Below are positions 48,256 to 58,400 of a stretch of DNA of 64,000 nucleotides, piece by piece. The notes beneath the pieces were generated by a model. It did no database searches. It was given only the letters and a program-made list of their open reading frames with translations, and was not told the DNA's origin. The DNA is from Vibrio sp. YMD68. GTDB lineage: Bacteria; Pseudomonadota; Gammaproteobacteria; Enterobacterales; Vibrionaceae. The translations under genes and the position numbers were made by a program. How positions within the stretch are numbered: the first letter of the stretch is position 1; each line of letters opens with the position of its first letter. Location of the stretch: positions 744,001-808,000 of the forward strand of contig NZ_CP124614.1 in the NCBI RefSeq assembly GCF_029958905.1. Direction: 5' to 3'.

Positions 48256-48600
48256 ATGTACAAACAGTGTATTTCGGTATTTTTTATTGGATTGGGCTTA
48301 ATTGGCTGCACTCAAACGCAGCTAAATGACAGTCAAATCGATGGGCATCCTTACGTTCAATATCGTTGTGAATCAGGTGATAGCTTTGAAGTTGCCTATA
48401 TACCAGACAGTGATTTCGCAGTACTGCGAGAGGACGATGTTCAATACGATTTGGTGAGATCTCGCTCTGGCTCGGGGGTTATGTATATCCTCAAAGAGGT
48501 GATGGCTGAGGCTGAAAATCCCATTACACTTCGCACAAAAGGTAAAGAAGCGCTTTTAGAGCTTGACCACCATGTTTACAAAAACTGTAAAACACAATAG
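48256..48600 (+). CDS. MliC-like lipoprotein (lysozyme-inhibitor family)
   Basis: 114 residues. Signal peptide with lipobox LIGCTQTQ, then a single small domain beginning VQYRCESGDSFEVAYIPDSD and containing VRSRSGSGVMYI, the pattern of MliC/PliC inhibitors of C-type lysozyme. Cys in YRC and in the terminal KNC could form the usual disulfide. Start ATG 48256 behind AGGGGGG. Function is family-based; the exact inhibitory loop is not verified. Confidence 0.75.
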   Translation: MYKQCISVFFIGLGLIGCTQTQLNDSQIDGHPYVQYRCESGDSFEVAYIPDSDFAVLREDDVQYDLVRSRSGSGVMYILKEVMAEAENPITLRTKGKEALLELDHHVYKNCKTQ

Positions 48601-48632
48601 GTTAGTGTAAAACATAATAGGTTAGTATAAAA
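48586..48632. repeat. 20-bp tandem repeat across lipoprotein stop
   Basis: TGTAAAACACAATAGGTTAG, then the same with one change, then a partial copy. The stop codon lies inside the first unit. Confidence 0.85.
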
Positions 48633-48781
48633 CCAATGAGTACAGTACAAGTTAATCCAGAACCGTCTGTTTAAACAAGCGTCACCGAGTCCCGCTTTTT
48701 GAACAGGCCGTTTACCCAGTGACATGCCAGATCCGATAGCCATGTCGACTTTTTTCCTTCCAATAATGCTTTCCAATAACT

Positions 48782-49729
48782 ATGAGAAAAAAACTCACAA
48801 TTCACGATATCGCTAAACTATCCGGGGTTGGTAAGTCTACGGTTTCACGTGTATTGACCAATGATCCTAAAGTGAAACCTGCCACTCGGGCCAAAGTTGA
48901 GCAAGTGATCCAAGAGTCGGGTTATGTGCCGTCAAAGTCCGCGCAATCAATGCGTGGAGGCAGTCAAAAAGTGGTGGGGGTTATTATTTCCCGTCTGGAC
49001 TCCCCATCAGAAAATAAAGCCGTTGGGAGCATGCTCAAGAGCTTGTATGACGAAGGATATGATGTGGTGATCATGGAAAGTCAGTTCGATCGGCAGAAAA
49101 CCAATGAACATCTCGAGGTACTACAAAAACGGAATGTCGATGGTGTGATTGTGTTTGGGTTTAGCGATTTAGATCTTGGAAATCTAGAGGCATGGCAAGG
49201 GAAATCCGTTGTTATTGCCATGGATACTACGGTGACTTCATCGATTAATTATGACAATAAAGGCGTGATTACTTGCGCGTTACGATACTTGTCAGAGCGT
49301 AAAATCCGTAATATTGCGTTTATTGGCGTCGATCCTAGTGATAAAACCACAGGAAAGTTACGTTTAGAATCCTACATTGAATGGTGCCAAATCCACGACA
49401 TTGTCCCATCGTATCAAACTGGGCAACTGCATCATGAAAGCGCCTATCAGCTGGTTGATAAAGTGCTGACAAATCAAACCGAAGCGATAGTTTGTGCTAG
49501 TGATACCCTTGCTCTCGGTGTGATAAAGAGGCTGCAAGAATTAAGTCGTGATGACGTTATGGTGACAGGTGTTGGTGGTAATGAACTGCTTTCTTTCCTT
49601 TTCCCTAAAATTCATAGTATTGATCCTGGTTACACATTAGCGGGCTACCAAGCAGCTAAGCTTTTGATATCCCATATAAATGGCAATGCTGAGAAGTGCC
49701 ATGTCACTCAGGAACCGATCATTTCTTAA
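48782..49729 (+). CDS. treR: Trehalose operon repressor TreR
   Basis: LacI-family repressor of trehalose uptake; binds trehalose 6-phosphate. N-terminal helix-turn-helix LTIHDIAKLSGVGKSTVSRVL with hinge, then periplasmic-binding-protein-like core (VVGVIISRLDSPSENKAVGSML; NEHLEVLQKRNVDGVIVFGF), matching E. coli TreR. 315 residues. No clear ribosome-binding site before ATG. Upstream of treB in the same direction, with two likely operators between them. Confidence 0.95.
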   Translation: MRKKLTIHDIAKLSGVGKSTVSRVLTNDPKVKPATRAKVEQVIQESGYVPSKSAQSMRGGSQKVVGVIISRLDSPSENKAVGSMLKSLYDEGYDVVIMESQFDRQKTNEHLEVLQKRNVDGVIVFGFSDLDLGNLEAWQGKSVVIAMDTTVTSSINYDNKGVITCALRYLSERKIRNIAFIGVDPSDKTTGKLRLESYIEWCQIHDIVPSYQTGQLHHESAYQLVDKVLTNQTEAIVCASDTLALGVIKRLQELSRDDVMVTGVGGNELLSFLFPKIHSIDPGYTLAGYQAAKLLISHINGNAEKCHVTQEPIIS

Positions 49730-49779
49730 CTATTAATGTCCCATTGAATTAAAATTATACTGTGATCTCATTCAATTTA

Positions 49780-49851
49780 TGGGACTGTTCCCATTTTATT
49801 TTCAAGGGATGCCTGTCACTATCCTATCAAACGCGTTTGGGACTGTTCCCA
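49780..49851 (+). promoter_or_regulatory. Two TreR-type operators upstream of treB
   Basis: TGGGACTGTTCCCA occurs twice exactly, at 49780-49793 and 49838-49851, 58 bases apart. Each is an inverted repeat TGGGA-N4-TCCCA. Between treR and treB; assignment to TreR is inferred from location and duplication. Confidence 0.78.
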
Positions 49852-49910
49852 TTTTTGCGTGGGAAAACAAAATAGACTCAGAATGAGACTCCAACAGGGT
49901 GGATAAGGAT

Positions 49911-51335
49911 ATGAGTAAGATAGCAAAACAAGACGTAGAACGTCTGATTGAACGGGTCGGTGGTAGTGACAACATTGCGAGTGTGAGTCATTGCTTAACT
50001 CGACTTCGTTTTGTGCTAAAGGATACCAATAAGGCTGATGAAAAAGCGTTAGAGGCGTTGAGCCTAGTGAAAGGTTGCTTCACCAACGCGGGTCAATTTC
50101 AAGTGGTTATTGGGACTGAAGTTGATGAGGTGTATGCCATCCTTATTGAACTGTCTGGGCAATCTGAAGCATCAAAAGATGAATCTAAGCTGGCTGCGAG
50201 ACAGAATATGAATGCGCTAGAGCGTGGCATATCTCATCTCGCGGAAATATTTGTTCCATTGCTTCCTGCGATCATTACCGGTGGTTTGATTCTGGGTTTC
50301 CGTAATGTCATTGGCGACATCAAGATGTTTGATGGCCAGTCGTTAACTGAAATCAGTCAGTTCTGGGCCACGGTGCATTCATTTCTTTGGTTGATTGGAG
50401 AGGCTATTTTCTTCTTCTTACCAGTTGGCGTGTGCTGGGCAACAGTGAAAAAACTCGGTGGCACCCCCATTCTTGGTATAACCCTTGGTGTCACCCTAGT
50501 TTCACCACAGTTAATGAATGCGTATTTGATCGGTAAGGAAGTACCACAGGTTTGGGACTTCGGTTTGTTTGTCATCGAAAAAGTGGGCTATCAAGCACAG
50601 GTTATTCCAGCCATTCTCGCTGGGGTTGTCTTAGCGTTTATTGAGACTAATTTGAAGCGTATCGTCCCCGCCTATTTATATTTAGTGGTCGTGCCGTTTG
50701 TTTCTATTATCGTTTCTGTCGTTCTAGCCCATGCACTGATTGGTCCTTTCGGACGCGTGATTGGCGATGGCGTTGCGGCGGCGGCCAAATTTGCAATGAC
50801 AGGCGATTTTGCTGTGATCGGTTCAGTCGTGTTTGGTTTTCTTTATGCGCCATTGGTTATCACGGGTATCCACCACACCACGAATGCGGTTGATCTGCAG
50901 CTGATGCAAGAGCTTGGTGGAACGCCAATTTGGCCATTGATTGCACTGTCTAATATTGCTCAAGCTTCGGCAGTGGTTGGTATCATTATTATTAGCAAAA
51001 AGCATGGTGAGAGGGATATTTCTGTCCCTGCGGCTATCTCTGCTTACCTTGGTGTCACAGAGCCAGCGATGTATGGCGTTAACCTAAAATACAAATTCCC
51101 AATGCTGAGTGCCATGGTGGGCAGTGCGATTGCTGCGGCTATTTGTGGCGGCGCAGGCGTGATGGCCAATGGTATCGGTGTTGGCGGTTTACCTGGCATC
51201 TTATCTATTCAGCCGCAGTTCTGGGGTATTTATTTTGTGGCTATGCTGGTGGCGATCTTTGTTCCTGCGGTATTGACTTTGTTCTTCTATAAACGCGCAC
51301 AACAAAAAGGGGAGTTGGAGTTAGCGAGTGCTTAG
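49911..51335 (+). CDS. treB: PTS trehalose-specific EIIBC component
   Basis: Imports trehalose with phosphorylation to trehalose 6-phosphate. N-terminal EIIB domain with phospho-Cys in SVSHCLTRLRFVL, linker, then EIIC membrane domain (GGLILGFRNVIGD; GEAIFFFLPVGVCWA; GITLGVTLVSPQLMNAYL). ~474 residues. The EIIA function must come from elsewhere (Crr-type). ATG 49911 (MSKIAKQDVERLIE) equals the E. coli start; GTG 49899 is possible. Confidence 0.96.
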   Translation: MSKIAKQDVERLIERVGGSDNIASVSHCLTRLRFVLKDTNKADEKALEALSLVKGCFTNAGQFQVVIGTEVDEVYAILIELSGQSEASKDESKLAARQNMNALERGISHLAEIFVPLLPAIITGGLILGFRNVIGDIKMFDGQSLTEISQFWATVHSFLWLIGEAIFFFLPVGVCWATVKKLGGTPILGITLGVTLVSPQLMNAYLIGKEVPQVWDFGLFVIEKVGYQAQVIPAILAGVVLAFIETNLKRIVPAYLYLVVVPFVSIIVSVVLAHALIGPFGRVIGDGVAAAAKFAMTGDFAVIGSVVFGFLYAPLVITGIHHTTNAVDLQLMQELGGTPIWPLIALSNIAQASAVVGIIIISKKHGERDISVPAAISAYLGVTEPAMYGVNLKYKFPMLSAMVGSAIAAAICGGAGVMANGIGVGGLPGILSIQPQFWGIYFVAMLVAIFVPAVLTLFFYKRAQQKGELELASA

Positions 51336-51363
51336 TTCTTGTTACCAGTCCTTAGTTGGACAT

Positions 51364-51440
51364 AGTACATAGATAGAAAGAGTACATAAGCAGAAAGAGT
51401 ACATAAGCAGAAAGAGTACATAAGTAGAAAGAGTACCTAG
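51364..51440. repeat. 17-bp tandem array, 4.5 copies, in treB-treC gap
   Basis: Units of AGTACATAAGCAGAAAG (first and fourth with one or two changes) at 51364, 51381, 51398, 51415 and a partial fifth. Part of a 234-base gap that separates treB from treC. Confidence 0.93.
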
Positions 51441-51513
51441 CATTCGTACTTGGAAATACGATTTGGCTTTGTACCGGTGAAAAGTGCGGAGTCATTCATA
51501 GCAAGTCAATTTG

Positions 51514-51540
51514 GAGTGATGTTTATCACTCCTTTTTTAA
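51514..51540 (+). terminator. Terminator-like hairpin between treB and treC
   Basis: Perfect 7-bp stem GGAGTGA/TCACTCC, six-base loop, then a T run, only ~30 bases before the treC start. Confidence 0.8.
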
Positions 51541-51569
51541 TCTTTTTCGTTGGTAAGTGAGTGTCTTAA

Positions 51570-53255
51570 ATGGCGATGAATAACGCAGATAAAAACTGGT
51601 GGAAAACAGCCACCATTTATCAAATTTACCCAAAGAGCTTTTGTGATAGTGGTCATAAAGGGACTGGTGATATTCAAGGTATTATCAATAAGTTAGATTA
51701 CCTTCATCTGCTTGGTGTCGATGCCATTTGGCTAACCCCTATTTATGAATCACCCATGGTCGATAACGGCTATGACATCGCGGATTACTATAAAATAAAT
51801 CCCGACTTTGGCTCTATGGCCGATGTCGATGAATTGCTTAAACAAGCGCATCAGCGTGGCATTCGAGTGATTATGGATATCGTCGTGAATCATACTTCAA
51901 CGGCTCATCATTGGTTTCAATCGGCGCTAGGTGATAAACAAAGCCCATACCGAGATTACTACATTTGGAAAGATCCCATTGAGGGTAAAGAGCCCAATAA
52001 TTGGCAGTCAAAATTTGGCGGCAATGCATGGGCTCTAGACGATAAGACCGGTCAGTACTATTTGCATTTGTTTGCAAAGGAGCAGGCGGATCTGAATTGG
52101 GAAAACCCTAAGGTTCGTGAGGAAGTCAAACAAGTGATCGGCTTTTGGGCAGAGAAGGGCGTTGATGGTTTCCGACTCGATGTGATTAATTTAATCTCGA
52201 AGCGGCAAAGCTTTCCAAACGATGATGCTGGTGACGGTCGGTGTTTTTATACCGATGGCCCGCGTGTACACGAATATCTGCAAGAAATCAGTCAATCAGT
52301 ATTTCAAAAATATGGCAGTGTGACAGTGGGAGAAATGTCTTCCACGACCTTAGAGCACTGTTTGAAGTACTCGTCAAAAGATGGAAATGAGCTCTCAATG
52401 GTATTCAACTTTCATCATTTGAAGGCGGATTACTTGAATGGCGAGAAATGGACAAACGCGCCATTTGATTTCCTACAATTAAAGCGCATTTTCAATCATT
52501 GGCAGGTTGGTTTAAATGGCAAAGGTTGGGGGGCGTTATTCTGGTGTAACCACGATCAACCCCGTGTGGTTAGCCGATTAGGAAACGACAAAGAGTACCG
52601 AGTAGAATCGGCCAAAATGCTGGCGGCTTCCATTCATATGATGCAAGGAACTCCTTATGTCTATCAAGGCGAAGAGATTGGTATGACGAATCCACATTAT
52701 TGCAATATTGAGCAGTATAAGGATGTAGAAAGTATCAATATGTATGACATCATGGTCAACCAAGAGAAGGTCAGCCATGAGGCTATGATGGCTATTCTGG
52801 CACAAAAATCTCGAGATAATTCTAGAACACCGATGCAATGGAATGATTCTAAGTACGCTGGTTTCTCCAAAGTAGCGCCTTGGCTGAGCGTTGCGAATAA
52901 CTATGTCGATATCAATGCAAAGGCCGCAGTTGATGATCCTGACTCGGTATTTTATTTCTACCAACGGCTGATTCAGTTACGTAAAGACGTGGATGTTATT
53001 ACCGATGGCAATTATGTCGATTTACTTCCTGATCACAAGACGCTGTTCGTGTTTCAACGTCAATCAGAGACTCAGACTTTACTCTGCTTAAATAATTTCT
53101 ATGCGAATGAAGAAGAGTGTGTGTTGCCGAATGAGTTAGAATTAAGCAACGCTCGAGTATTACTTAGTAACTACCCCCAAACGAAAGGTGAGAACTTAAG
53201 TCGCCATCAGGCATTAAAACCTTATGAAACACGGATTCTTTTGATCGACCACTAA
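51570..53255 (+). CDS. treC: Trehalose-6-phosphate hydrolase
   Basis: Splits trehalose 6-phosphate into glucose and glucose 6-phosphate in the cytoplasm. GH13 enzyme: DIVVNHTS, nucleophile Asp in DGFRLDVINLISK, acid/base Glu in TVGEMSST, and NHDQPRVVSRLGND. 561 residues. ATG 51570 or the ATG two codons on; ribosome site weak. Same strand as treB, but separated by a 17-bp repeat array and a terminator-like hairpin. Confidence 0.96.
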   Translation: MAMNNADKNWWKTATIYQIYPKSFCDSGHKGTGDIQGIINKLDYLHLLGVDAIWLTPIYESPMVDNGYDIADYYKINPDFGSMADVDELLKQAHQRGIRVIMDIVVNHTSTAHHWFQSALGDKQSPYRDYYIWKDPIEGKEPNNWQSKFGGNAWALDDKTGQYYLHLFAKEQADLNWENPKVREEVKQVIGFWAEKGVDGFRLDVINLISKRQSFPNDDAGDGRCFYTDGPRVHEYLQEISQSVFQKYGSVTVGEMSSTTLEHCLKYSSKDGNELSMVFNFHHLKADYLNGEKWTNAPFDFLQLKRIFNHWQVGLNGKGWGALFWCNHDQPRVVSRLGNDKEYRVESAKMLAASIHMMQGTPYVYQGEEIGMTNPHYCNIEQYKDVESINMYDIMVNQEKVSHEAMMAILAQKSRDNSRTPMQWNDSKYAGFSKVAPWLSVANNYVDINAKAAVDDPDSVFYFYQRLIQLRKDVDVITDGNYVDLLPDHKTLFVFQRQSETQTLLCLNNFYANEEECVLPNELELSNARVLLSNYPQTKGENLSRHQALKPYETRILLIDH

Positions 53256-53301
53256 CCCCCTAACGTTCTGCTCATTGATTTGAGTTAATATTGTCGGTCT
53301 C

Positions 53302-53333
53302 AGGTCTCTCCAATGGTGAGGCCTTTTTTGTCG
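53302..53333 (+). terminator. Possible treC terminator
   Basis: Imperfect stem AGGTCTCTCC/GGTGAGGCCT (one G-U, one mismatch), then TTTTTT. Confidence 0.6.
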
Positions 53334-53399
53334 GACTTTTTATAGAGTGCATTGGGGCGAATGCCCATTATTGACGACGACGGGTATAAATTCAGGGAC

Positions 53400-53426
53400 A
53401 AAAAAAGCCAGCTCAATGAGCTGGCT
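53400..53426 (-). terminator. Terminator of tRNA-Tyr operon
   Basis: Stem AGCCAGCTC/GAGCTGGCT with three-base loop and T run on the minus strand, 22 bases past the last tRNA. Confidence 0.9.
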
Positions 53427-53447
53427 TTCGATTCTTATTACAGAATA

Positions 53448-53532
<85 letters not shown>

Positions 53533-53638
53533 AGGGGTGTTTTCTTACTTCTTTACAAAGCAAGCTTAAATGATGATTTCCCAACGCATCAAGCAAGTAT
53601 TTTCTATCGTTAAAAAGGAATTAACGTTAGAAGAAATA

Positions 53639-53723
<85 letters not shown>

Positions 53724-53829
53724 AGGGGTGTTTTCTTACTTCTTTACAAAGCAAGCTTAAATGATGATTTCCCAACGCATCAAGCAAGTATTTTCTATCG
53801 TTAAAAAGGAATTAACGTTAGAAGAAATA

Positions 53830-53914
<85 letters not shown>

Positions 53915-54020
53915 AGGGGTGTTTTCTTACTTCTTTACAAAGCAAGCTTAAATGATGATTTCCCAACGCATCAAGCAAGTATTTTCTATCGTTAAAAAGG
54001 AATTAACGTTAGAAGAAATA

Positions 54021-54105
<85 letters not shown>

Positions 54106-54180
54106 AGGGGTATTTTCTTACTTGTTTAGAAAGTAAGCTTAAACAATGTATTCCCAACACATCGCTCAAGTGCGGAGCGC

Positions 54181-54208
54181 ATAATAGCAAACTCGCTCAT
54201 GCTGTAAA
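54181..54208 (-). promoter_or_regulatory. tRNA-Tyr operon promoter
   Basis: Minus-strand TTTACA (54208-54203), 16-base spacer, TATTAT (54186-54181), followed by a GC-rich discriminator GCGCTCCGC, typical of stringently controlled stable-RNA promoters. Confidence 0.75.
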
Positions 54209-54411
54209 GATTTTTCTTATGATTTTGAATCAAATGCTGACTTTTTGGGCAAAGGCGTTGGTTTTTATACAAAAGGGTTAAATACCGGAACCGCTATGCC
54301 AGCATAAACAAAAGAAAGTTCGAATATTATTGAAATAATTTACACTCATTGACGTTACTGTGCGTATCAATAGATATACTACAGCCAGTCAACAATATTC
54401 AGCGAAGTACT

Positions 54412-55467
54412 ATGAAAAATACAATAATATTCAGCGTCATAATGTCTATTTTCGTTTCTGCAACTACCTATGCTAACGGTCCTCGCAAGGCTCCAGCGGT
54501 ATCTGTCATCACTGAGTCAGTTCAAATTCACCATGTGTCTCAATCTTTGTCTCTTGTTGGTAAAATTGAATCGGATCAGTCGGTGGTCATTTCTTCGGAA
54601 GTCGCGGGAAAGGTCGATACGATCGCAGTGAAAGCGAACCAAAAGGTGACCAAAAATCAAATACTGGTCAAACTCGATGACGATAAAGCGATTGCATCTG
54701 TTGCAGAGGCCAAAGCTTATTTACGTGATGAAAAACGTAAACTAACAGAATATGAGCGCTTGGCGAAACGCAATGCCATCACGCAAACGGAAATTGACGC
54801 ACAGAAAACCAGCGTTGATATTGCCCAAGCTCGTTTAGATGCCGCCAATGCCAATTTACGCGATTTACACATCTCTGCGCCATTTGAAGGTACGGTAGGC
54901 TTTATTGACTTCAGTCGCGGCGAATTGGTGAGCGCAGGGAGTGAGTTGCTGACTCTCGATGATTTGTCTTTAATGAGATTGGATTTGCAAGTGCCAGAGC
55001 ATTACTTATCGCGATTATCGATTGGGATGGGCGTGGTTGCAACAACCAGTGCATGGGGCAATGATCGTCAATTTAAGGGCGAGGTAGTTGGCATCGACTC
55101 CCGTATTAACCAAGAAACCTTAAACCTAAGGGTGCGTATCCACTTTGATAATACTGACATGAAATTGAAACCGGGCATGCTCGTATCGGCAGATATGGCA
55201 TTTCCAGAGATTGAAGCGCCGATTATTCCGGTTCAAGCACTGCAATACTCAGGAACCAAACGGTTTGTTTATGTTGTGAGCGATGACAACATCGCTAAAA
55301 AAACAGAAGTCATTTTAGGTGCTCGTATTGAGAACTTGGTGGTGATTGAGAAAGGGTTAGAGATAGGCCAGAAAATCGTTGTTCAGGGCATCGTTAATAT
55401 GAGAGATGGCGTATCGGTATCCGAATTGGGCGCTGATGGAAAAGCGAAGCAGAAGGAAACGAACTAA
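54412..55467 (+). CDS. RND efflux periplasmic adaptor (VexG-like)
   Basis: Membrane fusion protein linking an RND pump to an outer-membrane channel. Signal peptide ending TTYANG, barrel-sandwich/lipoyl halves (VVISSEVAGKVDTIAVKANQ; DLHISAPFEGTVGFIDF), alpha-hairpin between them, beta-barrel and C-terminal domain. 351 residues from ATG 54412; the frame from 54349 has no proper signal peptide. Overlaps the pump gene by one base (TAATG). Synteny after the tre genes suggests V. cholerae VexG (inference). Confidence 0.92.
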   Translation: MKNTIIFSVIMSIFVSATTYANGPRKAPAVSVITESVQIHHVSQSLSLVGKIESDQSVVISSEVAGKVDTIAVKANQKVTKNQILVKLDDDKAIASVAEAKAYLRDEKRKLTEYERLAKRNAITQTEIDAQKTSVDIAQARLDAANANLRDLHISAPFEGTVGFIDFSRGELVSAGSELLTLDDLSLMRLDLQVPEHYLSRLSIGMGVVATTSAWGNDRQFKGEVVGIDSRINQETLNLRVRIHFDNTDMKLKPGMLVSADMAFPEIEAPIIPVQALQYSGTKRFVYVVSDDNIAKKTEVILGARIENLVVIEKGLEIGQKIVVQGIVNMRDGVSVSELGADGKAKQKETN

Positions 55468-58400
55468 TGTGGTTATCCGATGTATCGGTGAAACGACCGG
55501 TTTCTGCCATTGTACTTAGCTTATTATTGTGTGTCTTTGGTATTGTTTCGTTTAGTAAGCTTGCTGTTCGTGAGATGCCTGATATTGAAAGCCCTGTGGT
55601 ATCCATATCGACTCGATATGAAGGGGCGTCTGCGACCATTATCGAAAGTCAGATTACGTCCGCTCTTGAAGATCAGCTCTCTGGTATCAGTGGGATTGAT
55701 GAGATTGAATCTACGACACGAAACGGCAGTTCTCGGATCACGATTACTTTTGATTTAGGTTATGACTTAAACACTGGGGTGAGTGATGTTCGTGATGCGG
55801 TTGCTCGTGCACAGCGTTCTTTGCCGGATGAGGCGGATGATCCTATCGTCTTCAAGAACAATGGTTCGGGAGAAGCCTCTTTATACATCAACCTTAGTTC
55901 TTCAGAAATGGACAGAACACAGCTCACTGACTACATCGAACGTGTGCTGTTAGACCGTTTCAGTTTGATCAGTGGCGTCAGTTCAGTTGATGTGTCGGGT
56001 GGCCTCTACAAAGTCATGTATGTGAAGCTTAAGCCTGAACTCATGGCTGGGCGTGGCGTGACGACGTCAGATATTACCCAAGCATTAAAACAAGAAAACT
56101 TAGAAAGCCCGGGTGGAGAAGTGCGTAACGATTCGATTGTTATGTCCGTGCGGACAGCTCGAAGCTACAACTCCGCTGAAGATTTTGATTATCTCGTCGT
56201 AAAACGTGCCAGTGACAACACACCTATTTACTTGAAAGACGTCGCCGATGTTTATGTTGGCGCTCAGAATGAAAGCTCCACGTTTAAAAGTGATGGGGTG
56301 GTCAACGTGAGTATGGGCATTGTTCCGCAATCGGATGCAAACCCGCTCGATGTCGCTGAACGTGTTCATAAGCAAGTGGATGATATACAGCAGTTTTTGC
56401 CAGAAGGTACGCGTCTTGCCATTGACTATGACTCGACCGTATTTATTGAGCGTTCCATTTCTGAAGTTTACAGTACGCTATTTATTACAGGTGGGTTGGT
56501 TATCCTGGTGCTGTACATATTTATAGGCCAAGCCAGAGCCACGCTGATTCCCGCAGTGACGGTACCGGTTTCGTTGATCTCATCATTTATTGCCGCTCAT
56601 TATTTTGGTTTTTCAATTAACCTGATTACGTTGATGGCGTTGATTTTATCGATAGGCCTAGTGGTCGATGATGCGATCGTGGTGGTGGAAAACATCTTTC
56701 ACCATATCGAGAAAGGTGAAAAGCCGTTATTAGCGGCTTACAAAGGAACCAGAGAGGTTGGTTTTGCCGTTGTGGCGACAACGTTAGTGCTTGTTATGGT
56801 CTTCTTACCCATTTCATTTATGGATGGAATGGTAGGGCTTTTGTTTACCGAGTTCTCGGTGTTATTGGCCATGTCTGTCATTTTCTCATCATTAGTCGCG
56901 CTGACCTTAACCCCTGTTCTTGGCAGTAAAATTCTTAAAGCTAATGTTAAACCGAATCGATTCAACCGCTTTATCGATAGATTGTTTACCCAGTTAGAGA
57001 ACGGTTATCGCCGAGCATTAACGCTGGCGCTTAAGTGGAAGTTTGCCGCGCCTCTGGTCATTATGGCCTGTATTGGTGGCAGCTACGGTTTAATGCAACA
57101 AGTTCCAGCACAGCTCACCCCATCAGAAGACCGTGGTGTTATCTTTGCCTTTGTGCGCGGTGCAGATGCAACCAGTTATAACCGAATGTCAGCCAACATG
57201 GATATTGTGGAAGCACGATTATTGCCACTTTTAGGGCAAGGCTTTCTTAAATCGTTCAGCATCCAATCACCGGCGTTTGGTGGTAATGCCGGTGACCAAA
57301 CGGGCTTTGTTATCATGATTTTGGATGACTGGAACGAGCGTGATATTACCGCTCAAAATGCCCTGGGTGAAGTGAGGAAAGCGCTGGCAGGTATTCCTGA
57401 CGTACGTGTCTTCCCATTTATGCCCGGTTTTAGAGGGGGCTCCAGTGAGCCTGTGCAATTTGTCTTAGGCGGCACCGATTACCCAGAATTGATGGAATGG
57501 GCCGAACGATTAAAAGTCGAGGCAGAAAACTCCCCGTTAATGGAAGGGGCAGAGATTAACTATTCAGAGAAAACGCCAGAGCTTGTCGTCACGATTGATC
57601 GTCAACGAGCGGCTGAATTAGGGATCAGTGTGTCGGATATTTCGGATACGCTTGAGGTGATGCTGGGCGGTAAAACGGAAACCACGTTTGTTGAACGAGG
57701 CGAAGAGTATGACGTTTACCTTCGTGGTGATGAAAATAGCTTCAACAATGCTTCCGACTTGAGTCAAATCTACATGCGAACCGTGTCGGGTGAATTAGTG
57801 ACGCTCGATGCGGTGACAACCATTGAAGAAGTTGCGTCATCGATTCGTCTTGCTCACTACAATAAACAGAAATCGATTACCGTGACAGCAAACCTAGCTG
57901 GCGATTCGACGTTGGGCGATGCGCTCGACTTCTTAGATTCCAAAGCGATTGAACTACTGCCGAACGAAATATCGGTGAGCTATTCTGGTGAATCGAAAGA
58001 CTACAAAGAAAACCAATCGAGTATTTTGATTGTCTTTGCATTGGCTTTGCTGGTGGCCTATTTAGTGTTAGCTGCTCAATTTGAAAGCTTTATTAACCCA
58101 TTGGTGGTGATGTTCACGGTGCCAATGGGGGTATTCGGTGGGTTCCTAGGGATGTATTTTATGGGGCAGGGTCTGAATATATATAGCCAGATCGGTATGA
58201 TCATGTTGATTGGTATGGTAACGAAAAATGGTATTTTGATCGTTGAGTTTACCAACCAGTTGCGTGACCGAGGTATTGAGTTCCAGCAGGCCATCATCGA
58301 TGCATCCGCAAGACGGCTAAGACCCATCATGATGACGGCATTTACCACATTGGCGGGAGCCATTCCATTGATAACGTCAACAGGTGCAGGCTATGAAAGC

